64,000 nucleotides of DNA from Urophycis tenuis (Eukaryota; Chordata; Actinopteri; Gadiformes; Phycidae), in contig JAXIVH010000014.1 of assembly GCA_036785325.1 (NCBI GenBank), positions 6,017,486 through 6,081,485 of the forward strand, given 5' to 3'. Made by a program: the position numbers and the translations under genes. The notes under the pieces are model-generated. The model saw only the letters and a program-made list of their open reading frames with translations, was not told the DNA's origin and made no database searches. Shown piece after piece: positions 19,698 through 32,243 of the stretch (its first letter is position 1; every line of letters starts with the position of its first letter).

Positions 19698-22600
19698 ATG
19701 GCCGGTCACCTAAACCCAGTGACCCGTGGAATTGTACTCTGTGTATTTTTCGTCTGTTTTTCACCTGTTCAGCTGGGCCATTTCGACCGTGAGTACTTGT
19801 CTCACCGCAATTAAGATGACTACAATGTCTCACCAAATGTCTAAGCATCAATTTGTTGCTGTTACTTATTTCATCTTGCCAGCCCAGTATTCCTGTAACT
19901 GTACAAATATTGTGTGCAGTGCTCATACATCCATTAACGTGTATGACAAGGTTATGACTATTCATGCCATTCAGTCTGCAGATTAGACCATATATAACCT
20001 TATTAAATATAGCCTATATAAGAACACTATCGTACTTTCTTTTTATTGTAATATAAACATACAGACTGGATCTTTACAGTAGCATTCCTATTTTTTCCAT
20101 GGAAATGATGCAGTACAACGATAGAATCTCAAATGCGGTACGAGGTCTACATATTGGTTAAAAAACCCCATTTGAATTATTAAAAATGACTATGAGGACT
20201 TGGAGTTTTGGACAAAACGGCACGCGTGGTTCTGAATAGGAGTGACCTGTGTCTGCGTCCTGAGGGAAGAGGGCTGAGTTCAGGGCTGTAGTATAGTCCG
20301 GTCTTGGACTCGAGTCCGGACTCAAAACGTTTTTTCTTGGTCTCGAACTTGTCTCGGACTCGCTGGTATTTGGTCTTGGACTTGTCTCAGGCTCTGCCAC
20401 TGGTCTTGCCAAATATGGCTTTTGGTCTTCACACACGAAGATGTCACAATTCTGCCATAATAAAATACAACTTGTCTTTTCTGTCCTGGTCTTGACTCGG
20501 ACTCTAATATTTTTGGACTCGGTCTTGTCTTGGACTTGAACCTCTTTGCACTCGGTCTTGACTTGGTCTCGACTAGTCGTGGTCTTGGACTTGTGGCTGA
20601 GGTCCCTGGCTGAGATGGCTGTGCACTGTGTGTTTGTGTGTGCCTGAGGCTATCTGTGCATCTCTCTAAGCATTGGCCCATCTGCTGTGAATGCTGTTTC
20701 TCGGGCCAGTCCCAATGATGCTGCCACTCACGCGGGCGATCTCATTGGGGGGGGGGTTGAGATGGACGTCGCGCCGGGGAACCAGTGTGCGCGCTCTCCA
20801 GGCCCGAGTGCCTGTGGTCGTCCGCTTAGAGGGTGCGGAGCACTGGGGTGAGACCACAGATTGGGGGGTGCTGGACGGTTGAGATGGAGCTGAGGTGAGG
20901 TGCCTCCCACTGAGAACTGAGAGGACCAGGGGAATCAGGTGGGGTTGACTATCCATTTGGAGGAGTTTTTGCCCCCCATCAGGTGAGGCTGAAAAAGGCA
21001 GAAAGGGACACACTGCATATCAGTTATCCAGATAGTTGCACACTTGCACCGTCCTTACAGGCATACTCGTGCAATCACTGCCAACTTGGGTAAATGTGAG
21101 TGCTTGCCTTGTCTATCCGCAGGCTATCGTTGTGTGTACAGTACAGATAGCGTGCATTCTCACAGTAAGCCGGGGAGATGTTGACATTTGAGCAGATAGG
21201 GAGGATATGGGCAAGTGTGGGCAAGTGTATGTATACACACAGTGTCCTCCCTGTAAGCTGGTGCTCTAGGAAAGCATACTTCTACATGAGTATAAGTAGC
21301 AGTAATAGTAGTATGATTATTAGTGGTAGTAGTTGGTAGTCAGTTCAAATGTCAGCAACTGCAGGAATAGATCTCGCTACAGATTACCATTATTGTGTGC
21401 AGCCTGGCTATCAAAGATTTGGAAGTGTTCATAAGTAGGGACATTCTGAGACATTCTGAGTGAATAAAGACATGTTTAATGGTATAGGTAATGTTCTGCA
21501 ACATTTCCAGCCCAAGGCAACAGTTGAAAGGAAAATCAGAAACTGCAGCGAGCAGCAATATCTAATCAAAACCGCAAAGAGAGATGACCGACACATGACA
21601 CGCGGTTGAAAAGATTATTGCGGGGATGCTAAATGCAAAGTAGTTTTCGGTGCTGAATGCCAATCACAATATTTGGCGAGTGCAGTTGGATGGTAGAGAG
21701 CTACTTTGGACACTCTTTGTTAGGAGGTACTGTTCCTCGAGAATCCCATTTGGTCCTCAGCTCCAGAAGTGTTATACAAATGCATTGCACAGAATATCTA
21801 TTGTAGGGATTCACAAACATTATGGATGGCATTACGACGACAGGGATAATGCATTTACAACATCAGCAAGTGCTTCTGCTCTTGATTTCCCCAGCTGCAA
21901 CAAGCTCACTGTTAGTCACCCTGTACACATCTAACTATAGCTAAGGGGGGGGGGGGGGGGATGTGATTTCCTGCATTCTTCTGCATTTAAATGTATTCTT
22001 GTGGGGGTAAATCTATCTATTTATCTATCAATCCAACACATTGTATATTTTTAAACAGTCTGCTGGTTTATAGGGTGGGCTAAGGCAAGCTTTGGGTGGA
22101 TTTGACACAAAAAAGATCTAGCATCGCCACTCGCTATAAATATAGCCAAAAAAACCCAAGAGATTTGCCTGGGCCAACCATGCAACGGGCCTGGTCCACG
22201 TACTTGCAGGACAAAGTATATCCAAAACAAAAAGTGAACCGAATCAGATCTCCGCTCTCACAAAAGTAAACCTCATGACGAATATGACTTCAAAAGCGTT
22301 GCTCATAACCATTAAAACCCACTGCATGACAAACTAAAACCGCACAGCACGATGCAGAGTACGGACACGTGCGTAATTCATAATTTGTGTTTGAAATTGT
22401 AAATAACTATACTTAAAGAAAATACTTTTGTTTTGAGAGGGTTTTTTTTTCCCACTCCGTGTGGTGCTCTGCTTGCCATGGCTTTGGTGGCTCACGGAGG
22501 AGACGGCACGCTGGGGACAACAGGTCTGGTCTTGTCTGCAGCGAGGCCGAGACCACCAGCCTCAGGTGCAATGACTGTGTGGGCCAATTCAGAATCAGAA

Positions 22601-25600
22601 TCAGAATCAGAATCAGAATCGATTTATTGCCAAGTATATATATTTTTTAAATTTGCTGTGGTATATTGATGTGCAAGTCAAAATTAAAAACGAAGTTCTG
22701 TAGGAGTAAATAAATAAAGTAAAAATAAAATGTAAATAGCAATATTAACAGTATACAATATGTGGAGTATTATTAAAAATATGGGCAATATATCCGTTAA
22801 TAAATAGATAGAAGTGAGGTGGGGTGACTGTGGAGGGAGGGGATGAGGGTCCGTGTCAGTGGGGGGGTCTTGTTGATGAGGGTGGCTGCAGACGGGGCTC
22901 TGTGTGTTGGTGTGGCTCCAGTCTGCCCGTGTGGCTCACCACCCCACCACTGCTCTGAAAATATTATATTCAATAATATTGATAATGATAAATCAATAAT
23001 GTGATTTCATTATTAGCGGCTGCTGTGGAAACAAAAAAAGGAATGGGAAGGTGTGAGTCAATGTTTTCACTGGAATGCACACCTAAAGACTAGGGAGGCA
23101 GACGTATTGATGATGAAAATGAAAGGGTGGAGTCATTTTATAGTAATGTAAAAAAATGAGAGATACACAAGGCTACATACACGTGGTTGTGGTTAAGAGG
23201 AAATCAAGTTTGGTATAGAATGCTGATCAGACACACTGTACATGAAGCTACACAAGACATTTTTGACATCTGTCCAAATTATGCTGAAAGATACATTCAA
23301 TACCAGACAGGCACTAGGGATCTGTGTAGACTTGGACTGACTTACATTATCGGTTAACATTGATTAGATTAGATTAGATTAGATTAGATTCAACTTTATT
23401 GTCATTGTGCAGAGTACAAGTACAGGGACAACGAAATGCAGTTGGCGTTCTAACCAGAAGTGCAAATGTGCGATAAAGGTGCAGGTTTAAATGCAGGAAT
23501 GCAGAACAAGGTGCAAAATTGAAAAACATGAAAAGTGGCAGTGGTTATTAAAGTGACGGTAATTAACGGATCTCACATGTGTTCAATATTGTTGCTTGTA
23601 GGGAGAGAACCACACCAACACCACAGATAGTTTGGGACTCTTTAGGTTAGACACATGCTATTGCATGCATAACCTTATTGGCTGACATTGACCTTGCATG
23701 CATAACCTTATTGGCTGACATTGACCACAGCAAGCCAGCAGCCCTGCCTCTGAATCAAAGGGTCAGGAGGTTGGGCTCAGTTGTAAGCCTCTGTCTGTGC
23801 CTATTTGATAAAATATGTCAATTTTTTTCAGCTACATCTATCATCCAGGAAATGTTCAACTCTTCCCATCCAGAAAACCTTGCAATGATTGACAACGTTA
23901 TGTTACCCACCAAACGGTGAGCAAATCACTCATTCTTCTGCAATTACGGCTCTGTCTGCTGAGCAACGCAGAATAAAAAAAAAATACTGTCTCACTGACA
24001 TCTGCTCCGCTTTTCCACAAGCAAACCCCCGTCCCTGATGGCCACTTTTTCATTCCTCCGCCACGTCGAGCCTGGAGCCACGGTGATTTCCCAGGCTGCG
24101 GAGGCCTTTGGAAGAAATATGCAAATATTGCAAGACGAAGCCAAGTGGAGACATAAACGGGTTCTGGCTGCTTCAGGTACAGAATCGTGCGTTACGCAAC
24201 ACTTTGCATAGTTGAGAACTAAAGAATGAACAAGTTCAACTATGCAGAAGAATGGTGATGCGGCCAAACCATCCCACTGCTCTGCTTTTGTTCATTTTCC
24301 ATTAAATGACATGACATTACAAATTATTACTTATTATTACTATTACTTTTATCAGTATTACCAGTATTATCACCGTTACCATCACTGGACATCAACAAAC
24401 TGAAATTGGCTGCCATTTACTGTACTTACTGTTCTTTTTGCACTGTCAAGAATCAATACTTTCACAGGCACTTATGCTTACTCATGCTGCTATCCCTACC
24501 TCATATAATAGCAGATTCCGACCTAGCTTATTTATTTGTCTTCATATCTTGTCCTGCCTGTTGTGCCTGTGCACTTTATCTGTTTCACCGTGGGAGGGTG
24601 AGAAACGTCCTCTCGATTCCTTCGTATATTTTGCCATGCGAAGGAATTGACAATAGAGCAACTTTGACTGTGACTTTGAAATTCATTACGGCAAACGTTT
24701 TTTTTTTTTTTACAAACCACATTTCAGCTGAACATCGACTCAAGTCGTCCCCCTTATGTTTCAGAACTGCTTCGACTGAAAGACGTGGAGCTGCTGGCCG
24801 ACTTATCAGGGTGCCCCCCGCCCGCACACCCAGCGCTGTGTCTCCGGAGAAGTCCTCTGGACGACTACCGTTCCATATCTGGCCTCTGCAATAACAGGTA
24901 GAGAACTCTGAAAGGCCTAAAGACATGCCGTGTCTTCTACGTCACTCTCCATTCGGTCACATTCAGCAGGACACAACTCTTTCAGACACAATCCCACGTG
25001 GGGCGCAGCTAACACTGCCTTACTCCGATGGCTTCCAGCGCAATATGAAGATGGAGCTGGGCAGCCCAAGGGCTGGAACCCTGGACGGCTCTATAATGGA
25101 TTTCCACTTCCCCCGGTAATCATTCACGTCACGGCTCAAGCACACGGGTCTTAAGTCGAGGGAAGCCTACCGATCCCATGGTTTTAAGCACTAAATACAA
25201 ATGTGGACTTGCAATTCAATCGAAAATCCTTGAAATGAGATGTATTATTATTGTGTATACAATAAATAGATTGGTTACCACCCAAAAGTGTTGAGGATGA
25301 GGATGAAGAAGAAGAAGAATGACTCTTTTGATCCCGTGAGGGAAATTTGGTCTCTGCATTTAACCCAATCGTGAATTAGTGGAAATACACTCAGCACACA
25401 GTGATGGTGAGGCACACAGTGAGGTGAAGCACACTAATCCCGAGGCAGTGAGCTGCCAACAGCGGCGCTCGGGGAGCAGTGAGGGGTTAGGTGCCTTGCT
25501 CACAGGCACTTCAGCCGTTCGTACTGGTCGGGGTTCGAACCGGCAACCCTCCGGTTACAACGGTTGCCGCTGCTGATGAGAACACATTGCCAAAAACGAT

Positions 25601-28600
25601 CATTACTGTAAAAAAAAGGATAAAAAGTAATCTCAGTCCCATGTTGCAACAGGTAGAAGCAGTTAGCAAGAACATAATTAAGTCCTCTTTCAAACGGAAA
25701 GAGGACTTGTACTCTCAACTGATGATCGAATGGGGACAGTTCATCGACCACGACATGACCTTCACCCCGCAAAGCACCCGATGCGCGGCTGACAAAGGCG
25801 TGGATTGTCTCCGGACCTGCCGCAATGTCCACCCGTGCTTCCCGATCCAGGTGAATGACGCGCCCAATCACACTTGGCCCCGCACTCACAACCACGAAAT
25901 CAACTAAACTGTGTCATTTCTTTCTTTCACCACGGCCACATGACCCGCAGTCACCGGAAGACACCTGTGTGCCTTTTTTTCGTTCCTCGCCAGCCTGCGT
26001 TGCCGACGTTGAATCGGTGACCGGGCACGTTTTCCAGCGTCAGCAAATGAACGCCATAACGTCGTTTCTCGACGCCTCGCTGGTGTACGGTCACACTCCA
26101 CAACTGCAGGGCCTCCTGCGCGACCTGGCCAGCCCGAGTGGCAGGCTGGCCGTTCAAGACAGATTCAGAGACGGAGGGGGCAGGCCGTACCCGCCTTCCG
26201 TGGATGCCGGCCCGTCAGCTTGCTTCCAGGATCCCGGGGCCCCCCGGGGGGAGCGGGTGGAGTGTTTTGCCGCAGGGGACAGTCGAGTGAACGAGGGTCT
26301 GTCCCTGATCGCCCTGCATACGCTGTGGCTGAGGGAACACAATCGGATTGCGGACGCCCTGAAAGGGTTAAACAATCATTGGAGCAAAGAGACTGTATAC
26401 CAAGAGGCCCGCAAGATCATTGGAGCTCTGCTTCAGGTTTGTAACATTGATTTTATTTTTCACTTATTGATTAGACATAACGGTTTGATATTAGAGATTC
26501 AGGAGCGATTCATGTTTTACCCTCTTTATTTAAAGTTAACAGACATGCCTTTCAAACAATTCAGGTTTCACAAAGGGTTACAGATTCACAGATGTAAATC
26601 CAGGATAGGCAATTTGGATAAACCAGCCAGAGTAAGCTAGATGTTCAAAGTATCCAACCAAATAAATCCCACGGCCTCTCCCTTCAGGCCTCCCCACAAA
26701 AGTCTTTAGCACTAGGTCCCCCTACCCTTGTGGAAGACTGGTCATATCAGAGACACTATAGAAGGAGACCTCGAAGGACTTTGGTCATATGCAATGAATG
26801 CACAGGTAGAGTGTGTGCAGGTAGCTAGTAGACAAACCAGTGCACTTATTACAGTCTTCCGACAGCCCACAGATACCAAATCTGTTTGTTTTTGTCATCA
26901 GAGCATTTAGTATAGGGCCTATTGATTATTGAGTATTTCAACAACTATGAGGAAAATACACTTCTAAAATGAATTGCCTACCCCAGCTTTCATCTTTGGT
27001 GGTCACACAAAACTACTTTGTGTGTTACTAAAGATGAGTCATTTAAAATAAGTATGTGACTTACAACGTAAACTGCTTCTTGCCAAGGTGCAAATGATTG
27101 CAATGTTTAGAGAATGGCAATGTTAAAGCAGTGTACCATGCGTTCTAAATGTAATTCTACCTTTCACCTTCATCCCACCAATTCTTTTTTTCAAACTAGA
27201 TCATAACGATGAGAGATTATATTCCCAAAATAATTGGGCGCGACTCATTGGACCGCTACGTTGGACCCTATGTGGGCTACGACCCCGCGGTGAACCCATC
27301 AGCGTCCAACGTGTTTGCCACGGCTGCGTTTCGCTTCGGCCATGCCAACATCTCCCCGGTCGTGAGGAGGCTTAATGAAAGCTTCCAGACACACGAGCGC
27401 TTTCCTCCCCTGAGATTACACCGCACGTTCTTCAGCCCGTGGAGAATAGTCAAGGAAGGTAAGTGTGGCCTGTGTGTGTGTGTGTGCTCTCCGCTTAACC
27501 CAAGTTAACCTGCGGTCAATACGGAGCGCCTTGCTTTCGTGACCAATGCTGAAGCCTAAGTTATGCTTAAGTTGTGCTTCCGCGTTGACGCAACGCTAGG
27601 GGGCTTACGGACCCATTACGTCCTTGCGGACCCCCCTTGCGTCCATCACCACCGCAGCGGCAATGGCTGATTGCTCCGCTAACTACATCCGCTGGAGACC
27701 ACTTTTCTGGTTTCCACTCATAAACACCGCCACGGTGTGATAAATGCTTCGACTGATTGGCAACAACATATATATATAACTTTTGCCTTTCATGTCTGTA
27801 AACTTTTTTTTACTCACAAGTAATCCGTATGTAATGACCAGAATGGTCATTCTGGTCACCCTCTTCTGGTGTGGCATTGAATTGCATTTCAACACGTAAA
27901 CCCCACGCAGAACCATCATGGTCTCATGACTACGTCCAAGCAACTGCGTGGCCATTGCGTGATCACTACGTGATCACTACACGGAACCATAACTGGCGCT
28001 TAAGTGAGCTCCCAAGTCGCGTCATGCACGCTTTTGTTTTACGTATGGCGTTACCAAAATCTTTGATTTAGAAAAAATAATCTAGTTGTCGTGGTAGGAT
28101 TGGTTTAAACGCTGCAGATGCATTTTTGTTTGACTACGATACATTTAGATTATTAGACCCTATTTGTTAAGACATCATGTAAGTGCTTGTGCCGCCTAGG
28201 TGGGATTGAACCTGTGCTCCGAGGTCTCGTGGGTACTGCAGCGACATCCGTCAGCACGGGTGAATTGATGGCAGAGGAGTTGACAGAGAAGTTGGTGGTG
28301 CTCAACGTCCCCATGAAATTGGACTTGGCCGCTTTGAACCTCCAGAGGGGACGGGATCATGCTCTGGCTGGTGAGACCACCCAAAGTTCTATCATGTCAT
28401 TCATACATATGAATGGATTATTTATTTGAATGAAATATACATTGAGTATCGAAAGAGCAGGTCAAATTTCATTGGTCAGAGCTACTAATTTCTTGAGGCC
28501 AAATCATTTGTATTTTGCACACATTGCAGGATACAATGACTGGAGAGAGTTTTGTGGACTGAAGCGTCTGAAGACAAAAGAAGATTTCCAAGGTGTTGTC

Positions 28601-29667
28601 AAAGACAAAGTAGTGGTTGATAAGATACTGAGAGTGTACAAACATCCGGACAATATTGATGTCTGGTTAGGAGGACTCGTCGAGGACCACTTGAAAGACT
28701 CCAGAAATGGCCCACTGTTTTCCTGCTTGATTGCCAAGCAAATGAAATCGCTTCGAGATGGAGATCGGTAAATATTTGCCTGAGCTGTAATATGATTTAA
28801 ATTATCCTACTCCACAAGCTCTACGTTTAAAGTAAATGCACGGAAAATTAGAAAAAAGACAATTTTATTCTGACAATCTTTGTGATATCACCAGAAAATC
28901 CCCTCCAAATGACTAAATGACAAAATGTACAACATCGGTATTTATATCATCAAATAACGTATGCTAAATTAAGGGTTGTCATTATTATAACAAAAACATT
29001 ATTATAACTACACTATAATGCTCATATTAATGTTAATATAAATTGATAAATTAAATGGTTACTGAAGAATTGTTGGTTTTTCAAAAGTTTACACCCAGTA
29101 ATGCATGTAGAGGGGTCATTATAAGGTTTGACTGCAGTGCAATCATGGTGATAATGAATGGTGTGATTCTTTCACATTCTTCAGGTTTTGGTGGGAGGCT
29201 CCGGGCACATTCACCCAGCACCAAATAACTGAGCTTTCAAAATCGTCATTGTCACGTATACTCTGTGACAACAGCGACGTGACTGAAATTCCACTGGATG
29301 CGTTCAAGTACGGGAAATACCCACGCGGCTTTCTGCCTTGCGATCGTATTCCAAACGTCAGCCTCGATGCTTGGAGAGAGAAGAACCCAGGTTAGAATGA
29401 AGCGCCAGGTGGAAGGATGGTGGGGAGTTGGACATTACTACACAAAATACGGATTATGTACCCTCATAACTTTTTTTTGCTTGCATTTCAGAAATTTGTG
29501 ATTCTCCAGCAAGCATAAAAAATGGCGATTATTTGTCGTTTTCCAGTTCACGCAAGTTGGTTGCACACTATTTCTGCTACCATGGTTTTAGATTAAAGGG
29601 AACAGACAAACTTGAATGCAGAGGAAACGAGTGGAGTGATCGACCCCCAGAATGTATAGCTAGGTAA
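19698..29667 (+). CDS. tpo: Thyroid peroxidase-type haem peroxidase, secreted form in this model
   Basis: Twelve coding exons join in phase: 19698-19788, 23832-23916, 24022-24176, 24765-24897, 24986-25115, 25653-25850, 25951-26436, 27200-27458, 28200-28370, 28530-28767, 29185-29390 and 29492-29667, giving about 775 aa. Exon 1 encodes a signal peptide (GIVLCVFFVCFSPVQLG). The animal haem-peroxidase domain has the distal pair in WGQFIDHDMTFTPQ, the Arg and haem-linked Glu in DSRVNEGLS, and the proximal His in FRFGHANISP. LQRGRDH, HPDNIDVWLGGL and a C-terminal sushi domain (CDSPASIKNGDY to CRGNEW) identify thyroid peroxidase, which iodinates and couples tyrosines in thyroglobulin. The frame meets TAA at 29665 right after the sushi domain; the EGF and membrane exons of mammalian TPO were not found. 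A donor GTAACA at 29664 could skip this stop. Confidence 0.9.
20282..20605. repeat. Interspersed repeat rich in GGTCTTGGACT words
   Basis: Dense repetition of TCTTGGACTTG, GGTCTTG and ACTCGGACTC in peroxidase intron 1. This vocabulary is common in fish non-autonomous DNA transposons; the ends were not resolved. The flanking 20606-21000 is GC-rich with no recognised feature. Confidence 0.6.
21007..21216 (+). repeat. Duplicated segment, copy 2 (mate at 18638-18806)
   Basis: Same orientation and order of blocks as copy 1, with an extra insert around CTATCCGCAGGCTATCG. It lies inside peroxidase intron 1, so the pair straddles the first exon and promoter. Confidence 0.7.
21220..22580. other. Peroxidase intron 1, middle part, no recognised feature
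   Basis: AT-rich, with a poly-G run near 21945-21960 and short TATC repeats near 22015. A 94-codon ORF at 21650-21934 resembles nothing known to me and is within chance length. Confidence 0.5.
22584..22800 (-). repeat. LINE 3' fragment with (GATTCT)n tail
   Basis: On the plus strand (AGAATC)n is followed by GATTTATTGCCAAGTATAT, the reverse complement of a common fish LINE 3' end. AT-rich sequence follows. It lies in peroxidase intron 1. Confidence 0.6.
23361..23575 (-). repeat. LINE 3' end with (GATTA)n tail, second copy
   Basis: Matches 13701-13900 closely (CAACTTTATTGTCATTGTGC, CAGGGACAACGAAATGCAGT). Shorter than the first copy. Lies 250 bp before peroxidase exon 2. Confidence 0.7.
23661..23726 (+). 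repeat. Perfect 33-bp tandem duplication
   Basis: Two identical copies starting TTGCATGCATAACCTTATTG, at 23661-23693 and 23694-23726, about 100 bp before exon 2 of the peroxidase. Identity implies recent origin. Confidence 0.9.
24590..24690 (+). repeat. LINE 3' end with (TTTGAC)n tail
   Basis: GCGAAGGAATTGACAATAGA, then CAACTTTGACTGTGACTTTG, the same family as the reverse copy at 37404-37500. It lies in the peroxidase intron between exons 3 and 4 and is followed by a T-run near 24700. Confidence 0.6.
25306..25585 (-). mobile_element. tRNA-derived SINE, family B, copy 1
   Basis: Read on the minus strand: tRNA-like head with B box GGTTCGAACC, then the body (AGTGCCTGTGAGCAAGGCAC, CTGCCTCGGGATTAGTG), ending GGGATCAAAAGAGTC and a TTC-rich tail. 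It lies in peroxidase intron 5 and ends less than 70 bp before exon 6 (25653). A second, interrupted copy is at 32471-33410. Confidence 0.75.
27552..28004 (-). mobile_element. Small inverted-repeat transposon (MITE), family A, copy 2
   Basis: Reverse-orientation match to 8053-8502, and longer at one end. The left end reads AAGTTATGCTTAAGTTGTGC; the reverse complement of the right end reads CTTAAGCGCCAGTTATGGTT. These imperfect terminal inverted repeats share AGTTRTGSTTCCG. An internal TGATCAC repeat lies near the right end. It sits in the 740-bp peroxidase intron after exon 8. No ORF. Confidence 0.8.
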
Positions 29668-29703
29668 CAAAACCAGGCTTGTTAAAAGACATGTTTTCGA
29701 TGT

Positions 29704-29709
29704 AATAAA
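29704..29709 (+). terminator. tpo: Candidate polyadenylation signal of the short peroxidase transcript
   Basis: AATAAA lies 37 bp after the in-frame TAA at 29665-29667. A T- and TG-containing stretch follows. Its closeness to the stop supports a real 3' end here. Confidence 0.5.
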
Positions 29710-32160
29710 ATCATTTGTATATACTGATTTGGAGGCTTGTGAGAAAGCAATTCCTCAATTTTGTGATGTCTGTTTGAATTCTTTGGCAACACCTGTAAGA
29801 TCAGGGCTAATTGTTCCCATAGTTTAAGGTGTCGCCTAAGGTGTCGCCTAAGGTGTCATCTAAGGTGTCGCCACTGACTGTTTGTAGCATTCATGCTACT
29901 GCAAATACAAGGTCTTTCATCAGAGGGGTTGTAGGGGGCTTGTGTTACCTCATTAGGTGTCAGACATTTATTTATATGAAATCTTCTAGATTGCACTTTT
30001 AATGAGGTACCTGTTTTAAATGATGGTATTTACATGACTTAAAAGGGTACTATGAAACTGATAAAAACTATAATATGAAATGTTTATCTAAAACACAAGA
30101 AGCCAAATGGTTGAAATCAAGCTAAAGGCCCTGACTCATGGGGTAAAGGGGCATTTAGCAGACGCTTTTGTCCAAAGCGACTTACAATCAGTACATTTGT
30201 GGGGTTCGACACGTGGACAGTTAGAGGAGGAGGGGGATCAAGGGGATCGAACCGCCGACCCTACGGTTAGTGGACAACCCGCTTTGTCTACCTGCTCTAC
30301 CCACTGAGCTACTGCCGCCCCAAGTCACCAGTCAGCCGTCAGATAATGTCAGGTGCAGGAGAGCGTTCTGGATGAGCTGCAGACATCGGCAGCATGCAGG
30401 CAGACCCGCCACATGTTGTTCGTAATCCATGAATCAAGATGACAAGAGCCTGGACATGAACCCGCTTGGCCTTCTGGGTGAGAACCAAACATACCCTTCC
30501 TGATGGTTGTGCAGCATTAATCTGCCGGTTGTCCCTGTCATGTTGTCGAAATGTACAGTATATGACCTTGCAGTCGGAAATCCGACACTAGAAGTGCAAG
30601 GATTGGAAAGACGTCCGCATCGCGACACTGGATGGACTAACTTCTTGCTTGGTGGAGCCCCATCGAGCACATTTTCTAGTTCAAGTATGGAATAAGCTTG
30701 CTTGTGTCCATGATTACATCATTGTGTATACATGATGTAATATGTGATGGAAGACATAGTATATCACATATATTTTCATAAAACAACCATGATAACGGGA
30801 TTCTATATTCATCATTCTATAATCAAGTGTGGAATGATGTGTGTTAGTTCTTTGCTACCTAAAAACACTAGATTATACATTGAAAACAACCAGAAAACGT
30901 CTGCTCTATGACGTCTATAACCAGGTCTCAGTTGTGACTACAGTTATGGGCTGGTCCTAAAATCCTAAAGTCCTCTGGTAGGTTTATACATTCAGTAGCC
31001 TTATTGTAACTTGCATTGTCTGCGTGTGTTGTGACGGCCCTTCTCACTCGGCCTCCCGGCCTCTATGTTCGATCCTCCTTATGGTTGCGGGGGGCGGAGT
31101 TACAATGGGGGGAGCGGAGGCGGAGCTACGATGGATGGAGGGGAGGCAAACCCTCTCGGCTCCCGCCCACTGGTCCCTGCAACCATGTGAAGTGTGGTTT
31201 ACCTGGGAAGGCTTGGCCTGGAGACAACTTCATACCACGCCTCTCTAATCCCTTGATTCTCCACACGCAGTCTGCCTGCCACCAATAAATGGTCGACTCT
31301 CTTTTGTATCTCCCAGGGTTCCAACCATACGTGTTATTTTACAGACCAACACACTTTGGCTTCATAAAAAACCCCACCTAAACCTGTCTATTTACCGTTG
31401 CGAGCGTGCCTGGTCTCCCGTGTTGTTGTAGCCTGTGCCTGAGCCTGAGAGCCAGGCTGTGACGGTATTGAAATCAGAGTTTAGAACAATTCTTTGAGTT
31501 CTCCGAGAATGCACACACTGTTGTTTTGGTGGTGTCAGTAACAACAGGTGGTGAGAGTGCCATTGGTAACAGTATAATCAGACGGTGGACACACTGAAAG
31601 ACGTACCTCTGCAGTCACATAGTTCACGCTTTCCTTTTAATCTTTTTCATTCAGCCTTTGGCCTTTTTACAGTAAGACGCCGTACAATTATTTTTGACAT
31701 TATCTGCCCTTTGCAGGGGGCTGTCTCAAATAGCTTAGAGGCATCTACTTTGTATTCACCAGCTGCAAATCCACATTCTTTTATCTGGCTGTGGCATGAC
31801 CCAACAGGTTGCATCTCCACACAAGTGCAAAGCATCTCCACACAAGTGTTTATGGTTTTATTCCACAGGACTTGTGCGGGGATAAAATATGATTTATTAT
31901 TATTTTTGATTGACTAAAACTCAACAAAAGTGTGGGTTGGAGCTGTCGTGTGGTTGATTATCCTTGGTAATGTATCCCTGAACGTTCTTTCCTTCATGAG
32001 GTTGGTTCAAATGTAACATAGAAAAAAAATAGTGTCGCCATCACACGGCTGTCTTGACAAAAGATGCTTACATAACACAACCATGGGACATAATAAGAAC
32101 GGGGGTTTGAAAAGCCCTGGTTGAACTAACAGTCCGACTCCAGGTCCCACCCTCCTGCAG
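29710..32160. other. Intergenic DNA between peroxidase and calpain genes
   Basis: Searched for EGF-like (Asn-Glu-Cys) and transmembrane exons of thyroid peroxidase; none recognised. It contains a short tandem repeat of CTAAGGTGTCGC near 29825-29875 and one SINE at 30146-30321. A GC-rich stretch at 31030-31250 looks repeat-derived but was not identified. Confidence 0.5.
30146..30321 (-). mobile_element. tRNA-derived SINE, family S, copy 3
   Basis: Reverse orientation: GGGGCATTTAGCAGACGC and TTTTGTCCAAAGCGACTTAC first, then the reverse complement of the B box (GGGGATCGAACC) and of the A-box end (GAGCTACTGCCGCCCC). Complete copy. Confidence 0.85.
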
Positions 32161-32243
32161 CGGAGTACATAAAGACGGCTCTGACTTGAGGAGCCTTCAA
32201 TCAAGGACCATTGAGAAAGCGAGAGAGAACCATAACCTGCTGG
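32160..32243 (+). promoter_or_regulatory. Probable promoter and non-coding first exon of the calpain gene
   Basis: ACATAAAG near 32167 resembles a TATA box. About 30 bp downstream begins a purine-rich stretch that ends CCTGCTGGGTAAGATTC, a good splice donor. The matching acceptor is TTTCCAACAG at 33704-33713, directly before the exon with the ATG. Inferred without transcript data. Confidence 0.4.

Noticed and set aside
21650..21934. 94-codon ORF in peroxidase intron 1
   Set aside because: No recognisable domain and no matching sequence elsewhere in the window; too short to separate from chance.
30507..30695. 62-codon ORF after the peroxidase gene
   Set aside because: No EGF, membrane span or splice sites; within chance length.
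31861..31917. Candidate extra peroxidase exon (RTCAGIKYDLLLFLID)
   Set aside because: It has an AG before it and a short hydrophobic end, but no EGF cysteine pattern and no acceptable phase and length for a membrane anchor.
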